Of a stretch of DNA of 39,101 bases, positions 1 to 7,198 are shown piece after piece. Each line of letters starts with the position of its first letter. The first letter of the stretch is position 1. The stretch is from DASSKW01 sp035690065 (GTDB lineage: Bacteria; Pseudomonadota; Gammaproteobacteria; Natronospirales; REEB76). Made by a program: the position numbers and the translations under genes. Under the pieces are notes generated by a model. It did no database searches. It saw only the letters and a program-made list of their open reading frames with translations, and was not told where the DNA came from. The stretch lies in assembly GCA_035690065.1 (NCBI GenBank), contig DASSKW010000064.1, positions 1 to 39,101 on the forward strand, in the 5' to 3' direction.

Positions 1-593
1 TGCTCCCAATCCGGCCCCGCCAGATACGGCGGCAACTCATGAATCCCCAACCCGCGTGAATACGCGCGAATGTAATTCTGCGCATCGCGCAGCCGTGTAA
101 TGAACGGCACTTTGAGTCCTTCCAGAAATGCTTCCAATTCCCCGAAGATCAGCAGATTCTCCCGCACGCGATTCGCGACTACCGCGACCTTGACGTCCTT
201 GCGTTCGACTTTGCCGACATTGAGCAGCTCGCTGACGAACTTGCCGGCGGCATTGATGTCGATCGGCGAGGGCAGTACCGGCACCACGATGGTTTCGGCG
301 TGCCGCACCATCTGCGTGAGTTCCGGGCCGTGCGAACGCGCGGGCGCGTCGATGATGAGAAAATCGGTGTTGCGGTCGAGGTGCTTGAGGCCATCCTTGT
401 GTGCATCCACGCGGTGGATCGGATCGCGTTCGGCCGGACGCTGGGCGAGCCAGTCGAGGCTCGAACCCTGCGGATCGAAGTCGGCGAGGCTGACCACGCC
501 TTCCCAGTGGCTGGCGAAGTAGGCCGCGATGTTCGTGGAGAGGGTGGATTTGCCGCAGCCGCCCTTGGCATTCATGACCATGATCGTACGCAT
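1..593 (-). CDS. ParA/MinD-family ATPase (partial, C-terminus beyond window)
   Basis: Deviant-Walker P-loop ATPase of the ParA (Soj) family. These ATPases dimerise on ATP and usually position DNA or protein cargo on the nucleoid or membrane. The N-terminus reads MRTIMVMNAKGGCGKST, so the Walker A box is residues 10-17 with Cys at the usually Val/Ile position. The signature-lysine region is followed by a DFDPQGSS switch motif near residue 39 and a Walker B-like LIIDAPA near residue 73. The start is the ATG at 593-591, a few bases after a GGGAGG Shine-Dalgarno. The frame stays open to base 1, so about 197 codons are visible. No parB partner is seen next to it, and the chromosomal parAB pair would be expected beyond mnmE instead. 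It is probably an orphan ParA-like protein. Its cargo is unknown. Confidence 0.85.
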   Translation of the reverse strand, partial: MRTIMVMNAKGGCGKSTLSTNIAAYFASHWEGVVSLADFDPQGSSLDWLAQRPAERDPIHRVDAHKDGLKHLDRNTDFLIIDAPARSHGPELTQMVRHAETIVVPVLPSPIDINAAGKFVSELLNVGKVERKDVKVAVVANRVRENLLIFGELEAFLEGLKVPFITRLRDAQNYIRAYSRGLGIHELPPYLAGPDWE

Positions 594-707
594 TGGACCT
601 CCCGATGAAGCTGGCTCATCCCTGTGCTGTTTATTGTCCTGCCCCTTGCGACCTCAAGAAGTATAGACGGCTACGGCCGGCGCTGCCTGCCGGGGAAAAC
701 ATGCCTT

Positions 708-2174
708 TCAGCCGATGCCCAACTCCTTCCACAGCGCATCCACCCGCTGTTTGACCGCATCGCTCATGCTGATCGGCCGGCCCCATTCGCGGCTGGTCTC
801 GCCCGGCCATTTGCCGGTGGCATCGAAGCCGATCTTGGAACCGAGTCCCGAGACCGGCGAGGCGAAATCCAGATAATCGATCGGCGTGTTCTCGACGAGG
901 GTGCAATCGCGTGCCGGGTCCATGCGGGTGGTGACGGCCCAGATCACATCTTTCCAGTCGCGCACGTTCACGTCGTCGTCGGTGACGATGATGAACTTGG
1001 TGTACATGAACTGACGCAGGAAACTCCAGATACCGAACATCACACGTTTGGCGTGGCCGGGATACTGCTTCTTCATGCTGACGCAGGCGATGCGGTAGGA
1101 ACAGCCTTCCGGCGGCAGGTAGAAATCCGTGATCTCGGGAAACTGCTTGCGCAGGATCGGCACGAACACTTCGTTGAGCGCGACGCCGAGCACCGCGGGT
1201 TCATCGGGCGGCCGGCCGGTGTAAGTGCTGTGATAGATCGGACTATCGCGCTGAGTGATGTGGGTGATGGTGAAGACCGGAAACTTTTCGACTTCGTTGT
1301 AATAGCCGGTGTGATCGCCGAACGGACCTTCGTCCGCGACTTCACCGGGATGGATCACGCCTTCCAGCACGATCTCGGCGCTGGCCGGCACCATCAGCTC
1401 GCTGCTCACGCATCTCACGACTTCGGTGCGCGCACCGCGCAACAGACCGGCGAACGCATATTCCGACAAGGTATCCGGCACCGGCGTCACTGCACCGAGG
1501 ATGGTGGCCGGATCGGCGCCGAGTGCGACCGCGACCGGAAACGGTTCGCCGGGATGATCCTGCTGCCAGTCGCGGAAATCCTGCGCACCGCCGCGGTGTG
1601 CGAGCCAGCGCATGATGACCTTGTTCTTGCCGATGACCTGTTGCCGATAGATACCGAGATTCTGGCGATCCTTGCGCGGCCCTTTGGTAACGGTCAGGCC
1701 CCAGGTGATGAGCGGACCTGCGTCGCCGGGCCAGCAGGTCTGGATCGGGAAACGGCCAAGATCCACTTCCTCGCCTTGCAGGCGATGCTCCTGACAGGCG
1801 GCCTTGCCGACCTGTTTCGGTGGCATCCGGAATACCTGCTTGAACACGCCGAGTTTTTCCCAGGCATCTTTCAGACCTTTCGGCGGTTCCGGTTCGCGCA
1901 GCATGGCCAGCAACTGGCCGACCTCGCGCAGTGCTGCTACCGATTCCTGGCCCATGCCGAGCGCCACCCGCTGCGGGGTGCCGAACAGGTTGCCGAGTAC
2001 CGGGATCGAATGGCCCTTGGGGGTTTCAAACAACAGCGCCGGACCGGCGCGCTTCAGGGTCCGGTCGCAGACCTCGGTCATCTCGAGGTGCGGGTCGACG
2101 GACGCGCCGATGCGCTTCAGCTCGCCGCGGGCTTCCAGTTGCGCGAGGAAATCACGCAAGTCACGGTATTTCAC
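708..2174 (-). CDS. ubiD: 4-hydroxy-3-polyprenylbenzoate decarboxylase UbiD
   Basis: 488-aa member of the UbiD family, close to the roughly 497 aa of E. coli UbiD. It removes the ring carboxylate from 3-polyprenyl-4-hydroxybenzoate in aerobic ubiquinone synthesis, using prenylated FMN made by UbiX. Family hallmarks are the opening MKYRDLRDFL segment, NLGIYRQQ near residues 172-179, the EGPFGDHTGYY motif at 282-292 and a PPEGCSYR segment further on. The start is a GTG at 2174-2172 that aligns with the family N-terminus and has a GGGA just upstream. It is transcribed away from the small membrane-protein gene at 2339. It is not in an operon with ubiX or with the ubiEJB cluster 7 kb away. A 114-bp gap separates it from the ParA gene downstream. 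Confidence 0.96.
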   Translation of the reverse strand: MKYRDLRDFLAQLEARGELKRIGASVDPHLEMTEVCDRTLKRAGPALLFETPKGHSIPVLGNLFGTPQRVALGMGQESVAALREVGQLLAMLREPEPPKGLKDAWEKLGVFKQVFRMPPKQVGKAACQEHRLQGEEVDLGRFPIQTCWPGDAGPLITWGLTVTKGPRKDRQNLGIYRQQVIGKNKVIMRWLAHRGGAQDFRDWQQDHPGEPFPVAVALGADPATILGAVTPVPDTLSEYAFAGLLRGARTEVVRCVSSELMVPASAEIVLEGVIHPGEVADEGPFGDHTGYYNEVEKFPVFTITHITQRDSPIYHSTYTGRPPDEPAVLGVALNEVFVPILRKQFPEITDFYLPPEGCSYRIACVSMKKQYPGHAKRVMFGIWSFLRQFMYTKFIIVTDDDVNVRDWKDVIWAVTTRMDPARDCTLVENTPIDYLDFASPVSGLGSKIGFDATGKWPGETSREWGRPISMSDAVKQRVDALWKELGIG

Positions 2175-2338
2175 ATCGGGTTCCCATCGCCGCCTGATTG
2201 CTGCTTACTATACCGGAGTGGCTGCGCGCCATGTCCGCCTGCCGGTGGACTGGCAATCGTTCAGCTTTGATACATACTTAACGTGGCCGTCGCGTCTGGG
2301 GGCGGCATCCACCCATATCGAATACAGGGATCTCCATC

Positions 2339-2761
2339 ATGATGCACGATTACTTGCCTTTTCTGTTTACCGGCTGGGCCATCGGCTTCTGGATCATCTG
2401 GCTGGTCATCTTCATCCTGTACCTGATCACGCTGATGAATGTTTTCAATGCGGTCTCGCCCGCCAACCGCAAACTGGAGCCGGGGTTGGTGTTCCTGTTG
2501 CTGGTCCCGCTTTTCAACCTGATCTGGAACTTCATCGTGATCGGCAAGTTGCGCGATTCGCTGCAGGCTGAATATGCGGCCCGTGATCTGCAGGGTGACG
2601 GTTTCGGTTACGGCATCGGGCTCGCCATGTCGATCCTGTTCGTTTGCGGGATCATCCCGCTCATCAACCTGCTGGTAGGTATCCCCGCGCTGATCTGCTG
2701 GATCATCTTCTGGGTGAAGATGGCGGGTTACCGGAAAACCCTGGCGGCCGCGGCAGCCTGA
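2339..2761 (+). CDS. small integral membrane protein, unknown function
   Basis: 140-aa hydrophobic protein that I do not recognise as a characterised family. Hydrophobic stretches lie at about residues 12-34 and 47-68, followed by a long region at about 90-127 that may hold two helices joined by a Pro/Asn turn (GIIPLINLLVGIP). The loop near residues 35-47 carries polar NVFNAVSPANRK, and the cytosol-like loop at 70-88 is charged. There is no signal-peptide cleavage site. The start is the first of two consecutive ATGs (2339 or 2342), with AGGGA about 9 nt upstream. It stands alone between divergent ubiD and a good terminator at 2780-2809, so it is probably monocistronic. Function is unknown; a membrane scaffold or transport accessory role would be a guess. 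Confidence 0.75.
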   Translation: MMHDYLPFLFTGWAIGFWIIWLVIFILYLITLMNVFNAVSPANRKLEPGLVFLLLVPLFNLIWNFIVIGKLRDSLQAEYAARDLQGDGFGYGIGLAMSILFVCGIIPLINLLVGIPALICWIIFWVKMAGYRKTLAAAAA

Positions 2762-2779
2762 GTCGATGTTTCATCCATG

Positions 2780-2809
2780 CGCGGGCGGGCTCAAATCCGC
2801 CCGCGTTTT
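2780..2809 (+). terminator. intrinsic terminator of the small membrane-protein gene
   Basis: A perfect 9-bp GC stem (CGCGGGCGG at 2780-2788 with CCGCCCGCG at 2797-2805) and an 8-nt loop are followed directly by TTTTC. It lies 18 bp after the stop codon at 2761 and upstream of the next promoter. Confidence 0.85.
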
Positions 2810-2830
2810 CATGCGCTTCCGCGAACTCTA

Positions 2831-2836
2831 TATAAT
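2831..2836 (+). promoter_or_regulatory. -10 element (TATAAT) for the CoA-binding protein / dapF run
   Basis: A consensus TATAAT sits 31 bp before the ATG at 2867 and just after the preceding terminator. The -35 position (about 2808-2813, TTCATG) is weak, so this call rests on the -10 element and its position. Confidence 0.45.
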
Positions 2837-2866
2837 GTTACGCAACGTCCCCACTTTCCGGACCAC

Positions 2867-3445
2867 ATGAGCTTCACCAACCCCACCCCCGAACAGATCC
2901 GCGCCCTGTTGCAACGCGCACGCACCCTGGCTGTCGTCGGCCTGTCACCGAATCCGGCCCGGCCGAGTTTCGGCGTGGCGAAAGCGATGCAGGGCTTCGG
3001 TTACCGGATCATCCCGGTGCGACCTGCGACCGAATCGGTGCTGGGTGAAACAGCCTATCCCGATCTGCGGCACCTGCCCGGCCCGGTGGACATCGTGGAT
3101 GTGTTCCGTGCGCCGGAACACGTCGATGCCATCGTGGACGATTGCATCGCACTTCGCGCGCAGTGGCTAAAAAGCGCGCGAAACCAGGACACGGATGTCC
3201 TGCACGGAAACCGGGAGCAAAGCGATCCGGTTTCTGGAGCAAGGCAAAGATCGCGTTCTTTGTCGCAGCGACCTGACAAAGCTGAGGACAAGCTTAGTCA
3301 GGGTAAATTCAACCCGCCCGCCATCTGGTTGCAGGAAGGCGTGGTCAACGAAGCGGCTGCGCTGCGGGCCCGGGAGGCCGGTATCATGGTGGTCATGGAC
3401 CGGTGTATATATAAGGACTACCGCGCATTCGTCCAGGAATCCTGA
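2867..3445 (+). CDS. CoA-binding (YccU-type Rossmann) protein carrying a 52-residue in-frame insert
   Basis: 192-aa protein whose two ends match the small CoA-binding domain family (COG1832, YccU-like, usually about 140 aa). The N-terminal half holds the dinucleotide-binding strand LAVVGLSPNPARPSFGVA (about residues 21-38) and VDIVDVFR near 74-81. The C-terminal half holds IWLQEGVVNEAAA and VVMDRC. Between ALRA (residue 98) and PAIWLQ (residue 151) lie about 52 low-complexity, charged residues encoded by a palindrome-rich DNA segment at about 3161-3316. Removing them restores the canonical length. The frame is kept throughout, so the protein may still be made, with an exposed loop. The start ATG at 2867 is the first that leaves the family N-terminus intact; an upstream in-frame start would overlap the terminator. 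dapF follows after 4 bp. The exact function of the family is unsettled. Confidence 0.85.
   Translation: MSFTNPTPEQIRALLQRARTLAVVGLSPNPARPSFGVAKAMQGFGYRIIPVRPATESVLGETAYPDLRHLPGPVDIVDVFRAPEHVDAIVDDCIALRAQWLKSARNQDTDVLHGNREQSDPVSGARQRSRSLSQRPDKAEDKLSQGKFNPPAIWLQEGVVNEAAALRAREAGIMVVMDRCIYKDYRAFVQES
3161..3316 (+). repeat. palindrome-rich element inserted in frame in a coding region
   Basis: About 156 bp with no counterpart in the protein family. It contains a 7-bp hairpin (CAGGACA/TGTCCTG, 3185-3202); a second of 8 bp or more (GAAACCGG/CCGGTTTC, 3207-3234); a compact GTCGC-A-GCGAC palindrome (3262-3272); and a long imperfect hairpin (CCTGAC at 3272-3277 with GTCAGG at 3297-3302, plus inner AAGCT/AGCTT). 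The length is a multiple of three and no stop occurs in the host frame. It resembles in concept the Rickettsia palindromic elements that insert into genes, but I do not recognise the sequence as that family. Boundaries are inferred from where protein homology stops and resumes, so they are good to a few bases. Confidence 0.7.
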
Positions 3446-3449
3446 ATCG

Positions 3450-4283
3450 ATGAGACTCGCATTCACCAAGATGGAAGGCCTCGGCAACGATTTCATGGTG
3501 ATCGATGCCATGCAATCCCCGGTGCAGCTCAATCTCGACGCTATCCGCCGGTTGGCGGACCGCCGGCGCGGGGTCGGCTTCGATCAGTTGCTGGTAATCG
3601 AGCCAGCGAAAAACCGGAGCAACGTCGCACGCTTCCGCATCTATAACGCCGATGGTGGCGAAGTGGAACAATGCGGTAATGGCGCGCGCTGTGTGGGACG
3701 TTTCCTGATGGAAGCCGGGCGCACCGATGGCCGTACCGAATTCAGCCTGGAGACGCTGGGTGGCGAACTGGTCGCTGACGTACACGACATCCACAACGTG
3801 CGCGTGAACATGGGCATCCCGATACTGGAGCCGGCCGAGATCCCGTTCGAGGCACACCAGCGTGCGGTCAGTTACAAACTGGACGTGAACGGCAAACACC
3901 ACGAGATCGGTGCGGTGTCCATGGGTAACCCGCACGCCATCCTGGATGTACCGGATATCGATATCGCGCCAGTGGCAGAACTCGGCCCCGAGATCGAACA
4001 TCACGCGCGGTTCCCGAAACGTACCAACGTGGGTTTCGCGCAATGGCTGGACCGTGGCCGGATGCGGTTGCGGGTATTCGAGCGCGGCACGGGCGAGACG
4101 CTCGCCTGCGGTACCGGCGCCTGCGCGGCTGTGGTGTGGGGCCGGCTGTCGGGTTGGCTGGATGAACGCGTCGAAGTCGCGCTTGCCGGCGGCCAGCTCG
4201 TGATAAGCTGGCAGGGCGAAGGGCAGCCCGTTTGGATGAGCGGCCCGGCCAACCGGGTCTATGACGGACACATGAATACATGA
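3450..4283 (+). CDS. dapF: diaminopimelate epimerase
   Basis: 277 aa, the usual length. It interconverts LL- and meso-diaminopimelate for lysine and peptidoglycan synthesis in the cytoplasm. The two catalytic cysteines lie in the expected contexts: Cys75 in EQCGNGARC and Cys220 in ACGTGACA. The opening MEGLGNDFMVID substrate-binding segment is intact. The start is the ATG at 3450, 4 bp after the upstream stop. The stop overlaps the ATG of the DUF484 gene by 4 bp (ATGA). The dapF-DUF484-xerC order is the conserved gammaproteobacterial arrangement. Confidence 0.97.
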   Translation: MRLAFTKMEGLGNDFMVIDAMQSPVQLNLDAIRRLADRRRGVGFDQLLVIEPAKNRSNVARFRIYNADGGEVEQCGNGARCVGRFLMEAGRTDGRTEFSLETLGGELVADVHDIHNVRVNMGIPILEPAEIPFEAHQRAVSYKLDVNGKHHEIGAVSMGNPHAILDVPDIDIAPVAELGPEIEHHARFPKRTNVGFAQWLDRGRMRLRVFERGTGETLACGTGACAAVVWGRLSGWLDERVEVALAGGQLVISWQGEGQPVWMSGPANRVYDGHMNT

Positions 4284-4984
4284 GCATCGAACGTAAAACC
4301 GGCGTGCGTGATCTGGCTGACACCGAACAGTCGGTGCTGGATTATCTGCAGACGCATCTCGATTTCTTCGAGTCGCATACCGAACTGCTCACCCGGCTCA
4401 AGGTCCCGCATCCCAGTGGTCACGCCGTATCACTGATCGAACGTCAGGTGGAAGTGTTGCGTCAGCAACACCGTCAGGCGGAACGCAAACTGGTCGATCT
4501 CATCGAAGTGGCACGCGCCAACGATTCCCTGATCGAACGTATCCACCAACTCGCTACTGCCCTGCTTGAGACCAACACGCTGCCGGAACGCCTGTATGCA
4601 CTGGCCGAAGAACTGCGCAACCGTTTCGGCGCCGACGAAGTCACCCTGTTTCTGTTCAATACTCGCAATCTCAGCGACGATGCCGGCCCGGCGCGCTGGT
4701 TGAAACCGGATGACAGTGGCCTGGAACAGTTCCGCGAATTTCTCAAGCTCGGCAAACCGCATTGTGGCCGCTTACGTGCGCCACAACTCGAATTCCTGTT
4801 CGGCGATCAGGCCGAACGCATCAGTTCCGCGGCGCTGATCCCGCTGGGTGAACACGGCAAGCTCGGCTTGCTGGCGGTCGGCAGCCACGAGGCCGAGCGT
4901 TTCAGCCCGACGTTGGGTACCGCGTTCCTGGTGCGCATCGGCGAACTTGTCGCGGCGGCGATCCGACCGCTGCTGCCGGCGTGA
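4280..4984 (+). CDS. DUF484 family protein (YigA-like)
   Basis: 234-aa cytoplasmic protein of the DUF484 family, which is related to GAF domains. The N-terminal part (about residues 15-40) reads VLDYLQTHLDFFESHTELL, the family opening. A helical, probably coiled-coil segment (about 50-85, rich in Q/E/R) follows, and then a GAF-like alpha/beta region (about 100-232) with SAALIPLGEHGKLGLLAVGS. It sits between dapF and xerC and overlaps each by 4 bp, so translation is probably coupled. The biochemical role is not established; the link to xerC is by conserved position only. Confidence 0.88.
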   Translation: MSIERKTGVRDLADTEQSVLDYLQTHLDFFESHTELLTRLKVPHPSGHAVSLIERQVEVLRQQHRQAERKLVDLIEVARANDSLIERIHQLATALLETNTLPERLYALAEELRNRFGADEVTLFLFNTRNLSDDAGPARWLKPDDSGLEQFREFLKLGKPHCGRLRAPQLEFLFGDQAERISSAALIPLGEHGKLGLLAVGSHEAERFSPTLGTAFLVRIGELVAAAIRPLLPA

Positions 4985-5886
4985 GCCTGACGCTCGAAGC
5001 CTGGCTGCAACGTTTCCATAGTCATCTCTCGCACGAGCGGCGCCTGTCGCCGCATACGTCTGCGGCATACAGTCGGGATCTCGCACAGTTTCATCGTTAT
5101 TGTCTGCAACAGGGCATCACGGATTGGGATACGGTGGATCTGCATTTGGTGCGTGCGTTCGCCGCCTCGCGTCATCGCGGTGGCCTGAGTCCGCACAGCG
5201 TGCAGCGACTGCTGGCCGCGATCCGCGCCTTCTACAATTATCTGCTGCGTGAACACGCGGTCCGCAACAACCCCGCTAACGAAGTGCGTGCGCCAAAGGC
5301 TGCCAAACGCTTGCCGCAGACTCTGGACGCAGACCAGATGGCACGGCTGCTGGAGATTCCGGGGGACGATGCCGCCGCGGTGCGCGATCGTGCAGTGATG
5401 GAACTGCTGTATTCGTCCGGCCTGCGACTGGCGGAATTGATCTCGGTGAACCTGAACGACATCAATCTCGCCGATGCCACGGTCACGGTCACCGGCAAGG
5501 GTTCGAAGACCCGCATCGTGCCGGTCGGCCGACAAGCCAAACAGGCGGTCGCTGCCTGGCTCAAGGTGCGTGCCGAATTCGCCAAACCCGACGATGTCTC
5601 GCTGTTCGTCGGCCCGCGTGGTGGGCGCTTGAGTCCACGCAGTCTGCAGGCACGGGTACGCAAACTGGGCCGGGCACAGGGTATTCAGCAGAACGTGTAT
5701 CCACATCTGTTCCGACATTCCTTCGCCAGCCACCTGTTGGAATCCAGCGGCGATCTGCGCGCGGTACAGGAACTGCTGGGGCACGCCAACATCAGCACCA
5801 CCCAGGTCTATACCCACCTTGATTTCCAGCACCTGGCCCGCATATACGATCAGGCACACCCGCGTGCCAAGAAGAGCAAGGAGTAA
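4981..5886 (+). CDS. xerC: tyrosine recombinase XerC
   Basis: 301-aa site-specific recombinase that acts with XerD at dif, under FtsK control, to resolve chromosome dimers. The N-terminal core-binding domain (about 1-95) is followed by the catalytic domain. All active-site residues are present: Arg149 (SSGLRLAEL), Lys173 (GKGSKTR), His242 and Arg245 (HLFRHSFASH), His268 (LLGHANI) and the nucleophile Tyr277 (STTQVYTH). The start is a GTG at 4981 that overlaps the DUF484 stop (GTGA). The dapF-linked context favours XerC over XerD. Confidence 0.95.
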   Translation: MSLTLEAWLQRFHSHLSHERRLSPHTSAAYSRDLAQFHRYCLQQGITDWDTVDLHLVRAFAASRHRGGLSPHSVQRLLAAIRAFYNYLLREHAVRNNPANEVRAPKAAKRLPQTLDADQMARLLEIPGDDAAAVRDRAVMELLYSSGLRLAELISVNLNDINLADATVTVTGKGSKTRIVPVGRQAKQAVAAWLKVRAEFAKPDDVSLFVGPRGGRLSPRSLQARVRKLGRAQGIQQNVYPHLFRHSFASHLLESSGDLRAVQELLGHANISTTQVYTHLDFQHLARIYDQAHPRAKKSKE

Positions 5887-5968
5887 GAAATCAGGACTAG
5901 GGTAAAATCGCCAGATACCCGATCCTGTATTTACACCTTGCACCTTAGCCTTCGCGTCTTACCGGCTA

Positions 5969-5995
5969 CCCCGCCACGGTCTTGAAAGCGCGGGG
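5969..5995 (+). terminator. possible weak terminator hairpin after xerC
   Basis: A 6-bp stem CCCCGC (5969-5974) / GCGGGG (5990-5995) with a 15-nt loop is followed by AGAATTTATTT. The stem is short and the T tract is interrupted, so it is only a candidate. The loop holds CTTGAAA, which resembles a sigma-32 -35 box, but no CCCCAT-type -10 follows. Confidence 0.3.
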
Positions 5996-6033
5996 AGAAT
6001 TTATTTCAGAAACGTAGCGTCAGGAACATACTC

Positions 6034-6570
6034 ATGGAACAATTCCGCGGCACCACCATCCTCTCCGTCCGCCGCAATGGCGCCGTCGTCATCGGCGGCG
6101 ATGGCCAGGTCACGATGGGCAACACGGTGATGAAACCGAATGCGAAAAAAGTACGCTTGCTGTACGACGGCAAGGTGCTGGCAGGTTTCGCCGGTGGCAC
6201 GGCGGATGCCTTTACGTTATTCGAGCGTTTCGAGGAAAAACTCAGCAAGCACAGCGGCAACCTGACGCGCGCCGCGGTGGAACTCGCGAAAGACTGGCGC
6301 ACCGACCGTATGCTGCGGCGGCTGGAAGCCTTGTTGTGTGTCGCCGACAAGACCGCCTCGTTCGTCGTCTCCGGCAACGGCGATGTGATCGAGCCACAGG
6401 ACGGGCTCATGGCCATCGGTTCCGGCGGGCCGTTCGCGCAGGCGGCCGCGCGTGCCTTGATCGAGAATACCGAACTCGATGCCCGCAACATCACCGAACG
6501 CGCGCTCAACATCGCCGCGGATATCTGCATCTACACGAACCGCAATTTGACGATCGAGGAATTGAAGTAA
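6034..6570 (+). CDS. hslV: ATP-dependent protease peptidase subunit HslV (ClpQ)
   Basis: 178-aa proteasome-beta-like peptidase. It forms two stacked hexameric rings and degrades unfolded regulatory proteins when capped by HslU. The precursor begins MEQFRG followed by TTILSVRRNG, so Thr7 becomes the N-terminal nucleophile after a six-residue propeptide is removed. E. coli HslV begins with the Thr right after Met. Conserved blocks are GGDGQVTMGN, LAGFAGGTADAFTLFERFE, AIGSGGPFAQAAARAL and DICIYTN. AGGA sits about 9 nt before the ATG. In most relatives hslU follows within a few tens of bases, but here 709 bp of repeats intervene. Expression of hslU may therefore depend on readthrough or on its own promoter. 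Confidence 0.97.
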   Translation: MEQFRGTTILSVRRNGAVVIGGDGQVTMGNTVMKPNAKKVRLLYDGKVLAGFAGGTADAFTLFERFEEKLSKHSGNLTRAAVELAKDWRTDRMLRRLEALLCVADKTASFVVSGNGDVIEPQDGLMAIGSGGPFAQAAARALIENTELDARNITERALNIAADICIYTNRNLTIEELK

Positions 6571-6899
6571 TTATTCAGCTGTTTAATCGCTTTAAATCGC
6601 GACGAAGCTGATGCTGCTATATGTCTGTTGCCTGTGTGACCGATGAAAGTTGAGAACCTTTTTATACAGAGCGTGCCTGTGGAAGCTGACATATTGAGTC
6701 CGGCCAAGAGGTTTGCTCTTAGAAACCCCGTCGGAGCGTGCCGAAGCACCGCTGCGAGCAAGGTTGACCCGCAGGGGCGCGCGACAGGAAGTCCGCGCTC
6801 GAGCGCAGGGCCAGGGATGGCCCGTGAGCGAGACCCCGCAGCGCAGCAAGGTGCGAGGAAAGTCGCGAAGCGACCACGCGACCGGGGCGGTTTTCTTTC

Positions 6900-6931
6900 G
6901 CCCCTTTCTTTGTCCGCACAAAGAAAGGGGC
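6900..6931. repeat. perfect 14-bp hairpin within the hslV-hslU gap
   Basis: GCCCCTTTCTTTGT at 6900-6913 pairs exactly with 6918-6931 across a 4-nt CCGC loop. It lacks a trailing T tract on either strand, so it is a repeat-type stem-loop and not a classic terminator. Similar CTTTCTTTG...CAAAGAAAG stems are familiar from dispersed intergenic repeats in gammaproteobacterial genomes. Confidence 0.8.
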
Positions 6932-7004
6932 CCGGCCATCGGTCCGGGAACCGATCTCAATGGACGCGGCGAAGCCGCTCCCTTCTGGACTGGACCCCGG
7001 CTTG

Positions 7005-7031
7005 GCAGATTTTTGCTCCTGCAAAATCTGC
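7005..7031. repeat. 9-bp inverted repeat
   Basis: GCAGATTTT (7005-7013) and AAAATCTGC (7023-7031) form a perfect stem with a 9-nt loop. It is part of the same repeat cluster. Confidence 0.65.
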
Positions 7032-7079
7032 ACTTCCCACATCCCTGTGGGTCGCGCACGGGATGACGAAGAAACAAGG

Positions 7080-7106
7080 TGGATTCCAGCTTTCGCTGAA
7101 ATGACG
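7080..7106 (+). repeat. decayed TGGATTCC...AATGACG repeat, copy 1
   Basis: Short form: TGGATTCCAGC, a TTTC loop, GCTGAA, then ATGACG. The stem TTCcAGC/GCTgAA has one mismatch. The ends match copy 2 in the same orientation. Confidence 0.6.
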
Positions 7107-7138
7107 AGCGAGCGACTTGCGGTCGGTTAATCAGTATC

Positions 7139-7198
7139 TGGATTCCCGCTCGGACGAAGTCTGGTCTATCCTGAGCTCGCCGAAGGACGGGAATGACG
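7139..7198 (+). repeat. TGGATTCCCG...CGGGAATGACG repeat, copy 2
   Basis: ATTCCCG (7142-7148) pairs with CGGGAAT (7188-7194). The interior of about 39 bp contains TCCTGAGCTCGCCGAAGGA, which looks like a second repeat nested in the loop of the first. It lies in the same orientation as copy 1, 32 bp downstream. Confidence 0.65.

Noticed and set aside
624..2270. 548-codon plus-strand open frame opposite ubiD
   Set aside because: Antisense shadow of ubiD; the minus strand gives a full UbiD with conserved motifs, while this frame has no recognisable domain.
5981..6007. Sigma-32 promoter for hslV
   Set aside because: CTTGAAA is a good -35, but the sequence 13-15 bp downstream (TTATTTC region) does not resemble CCCCAT-type -10 elements.
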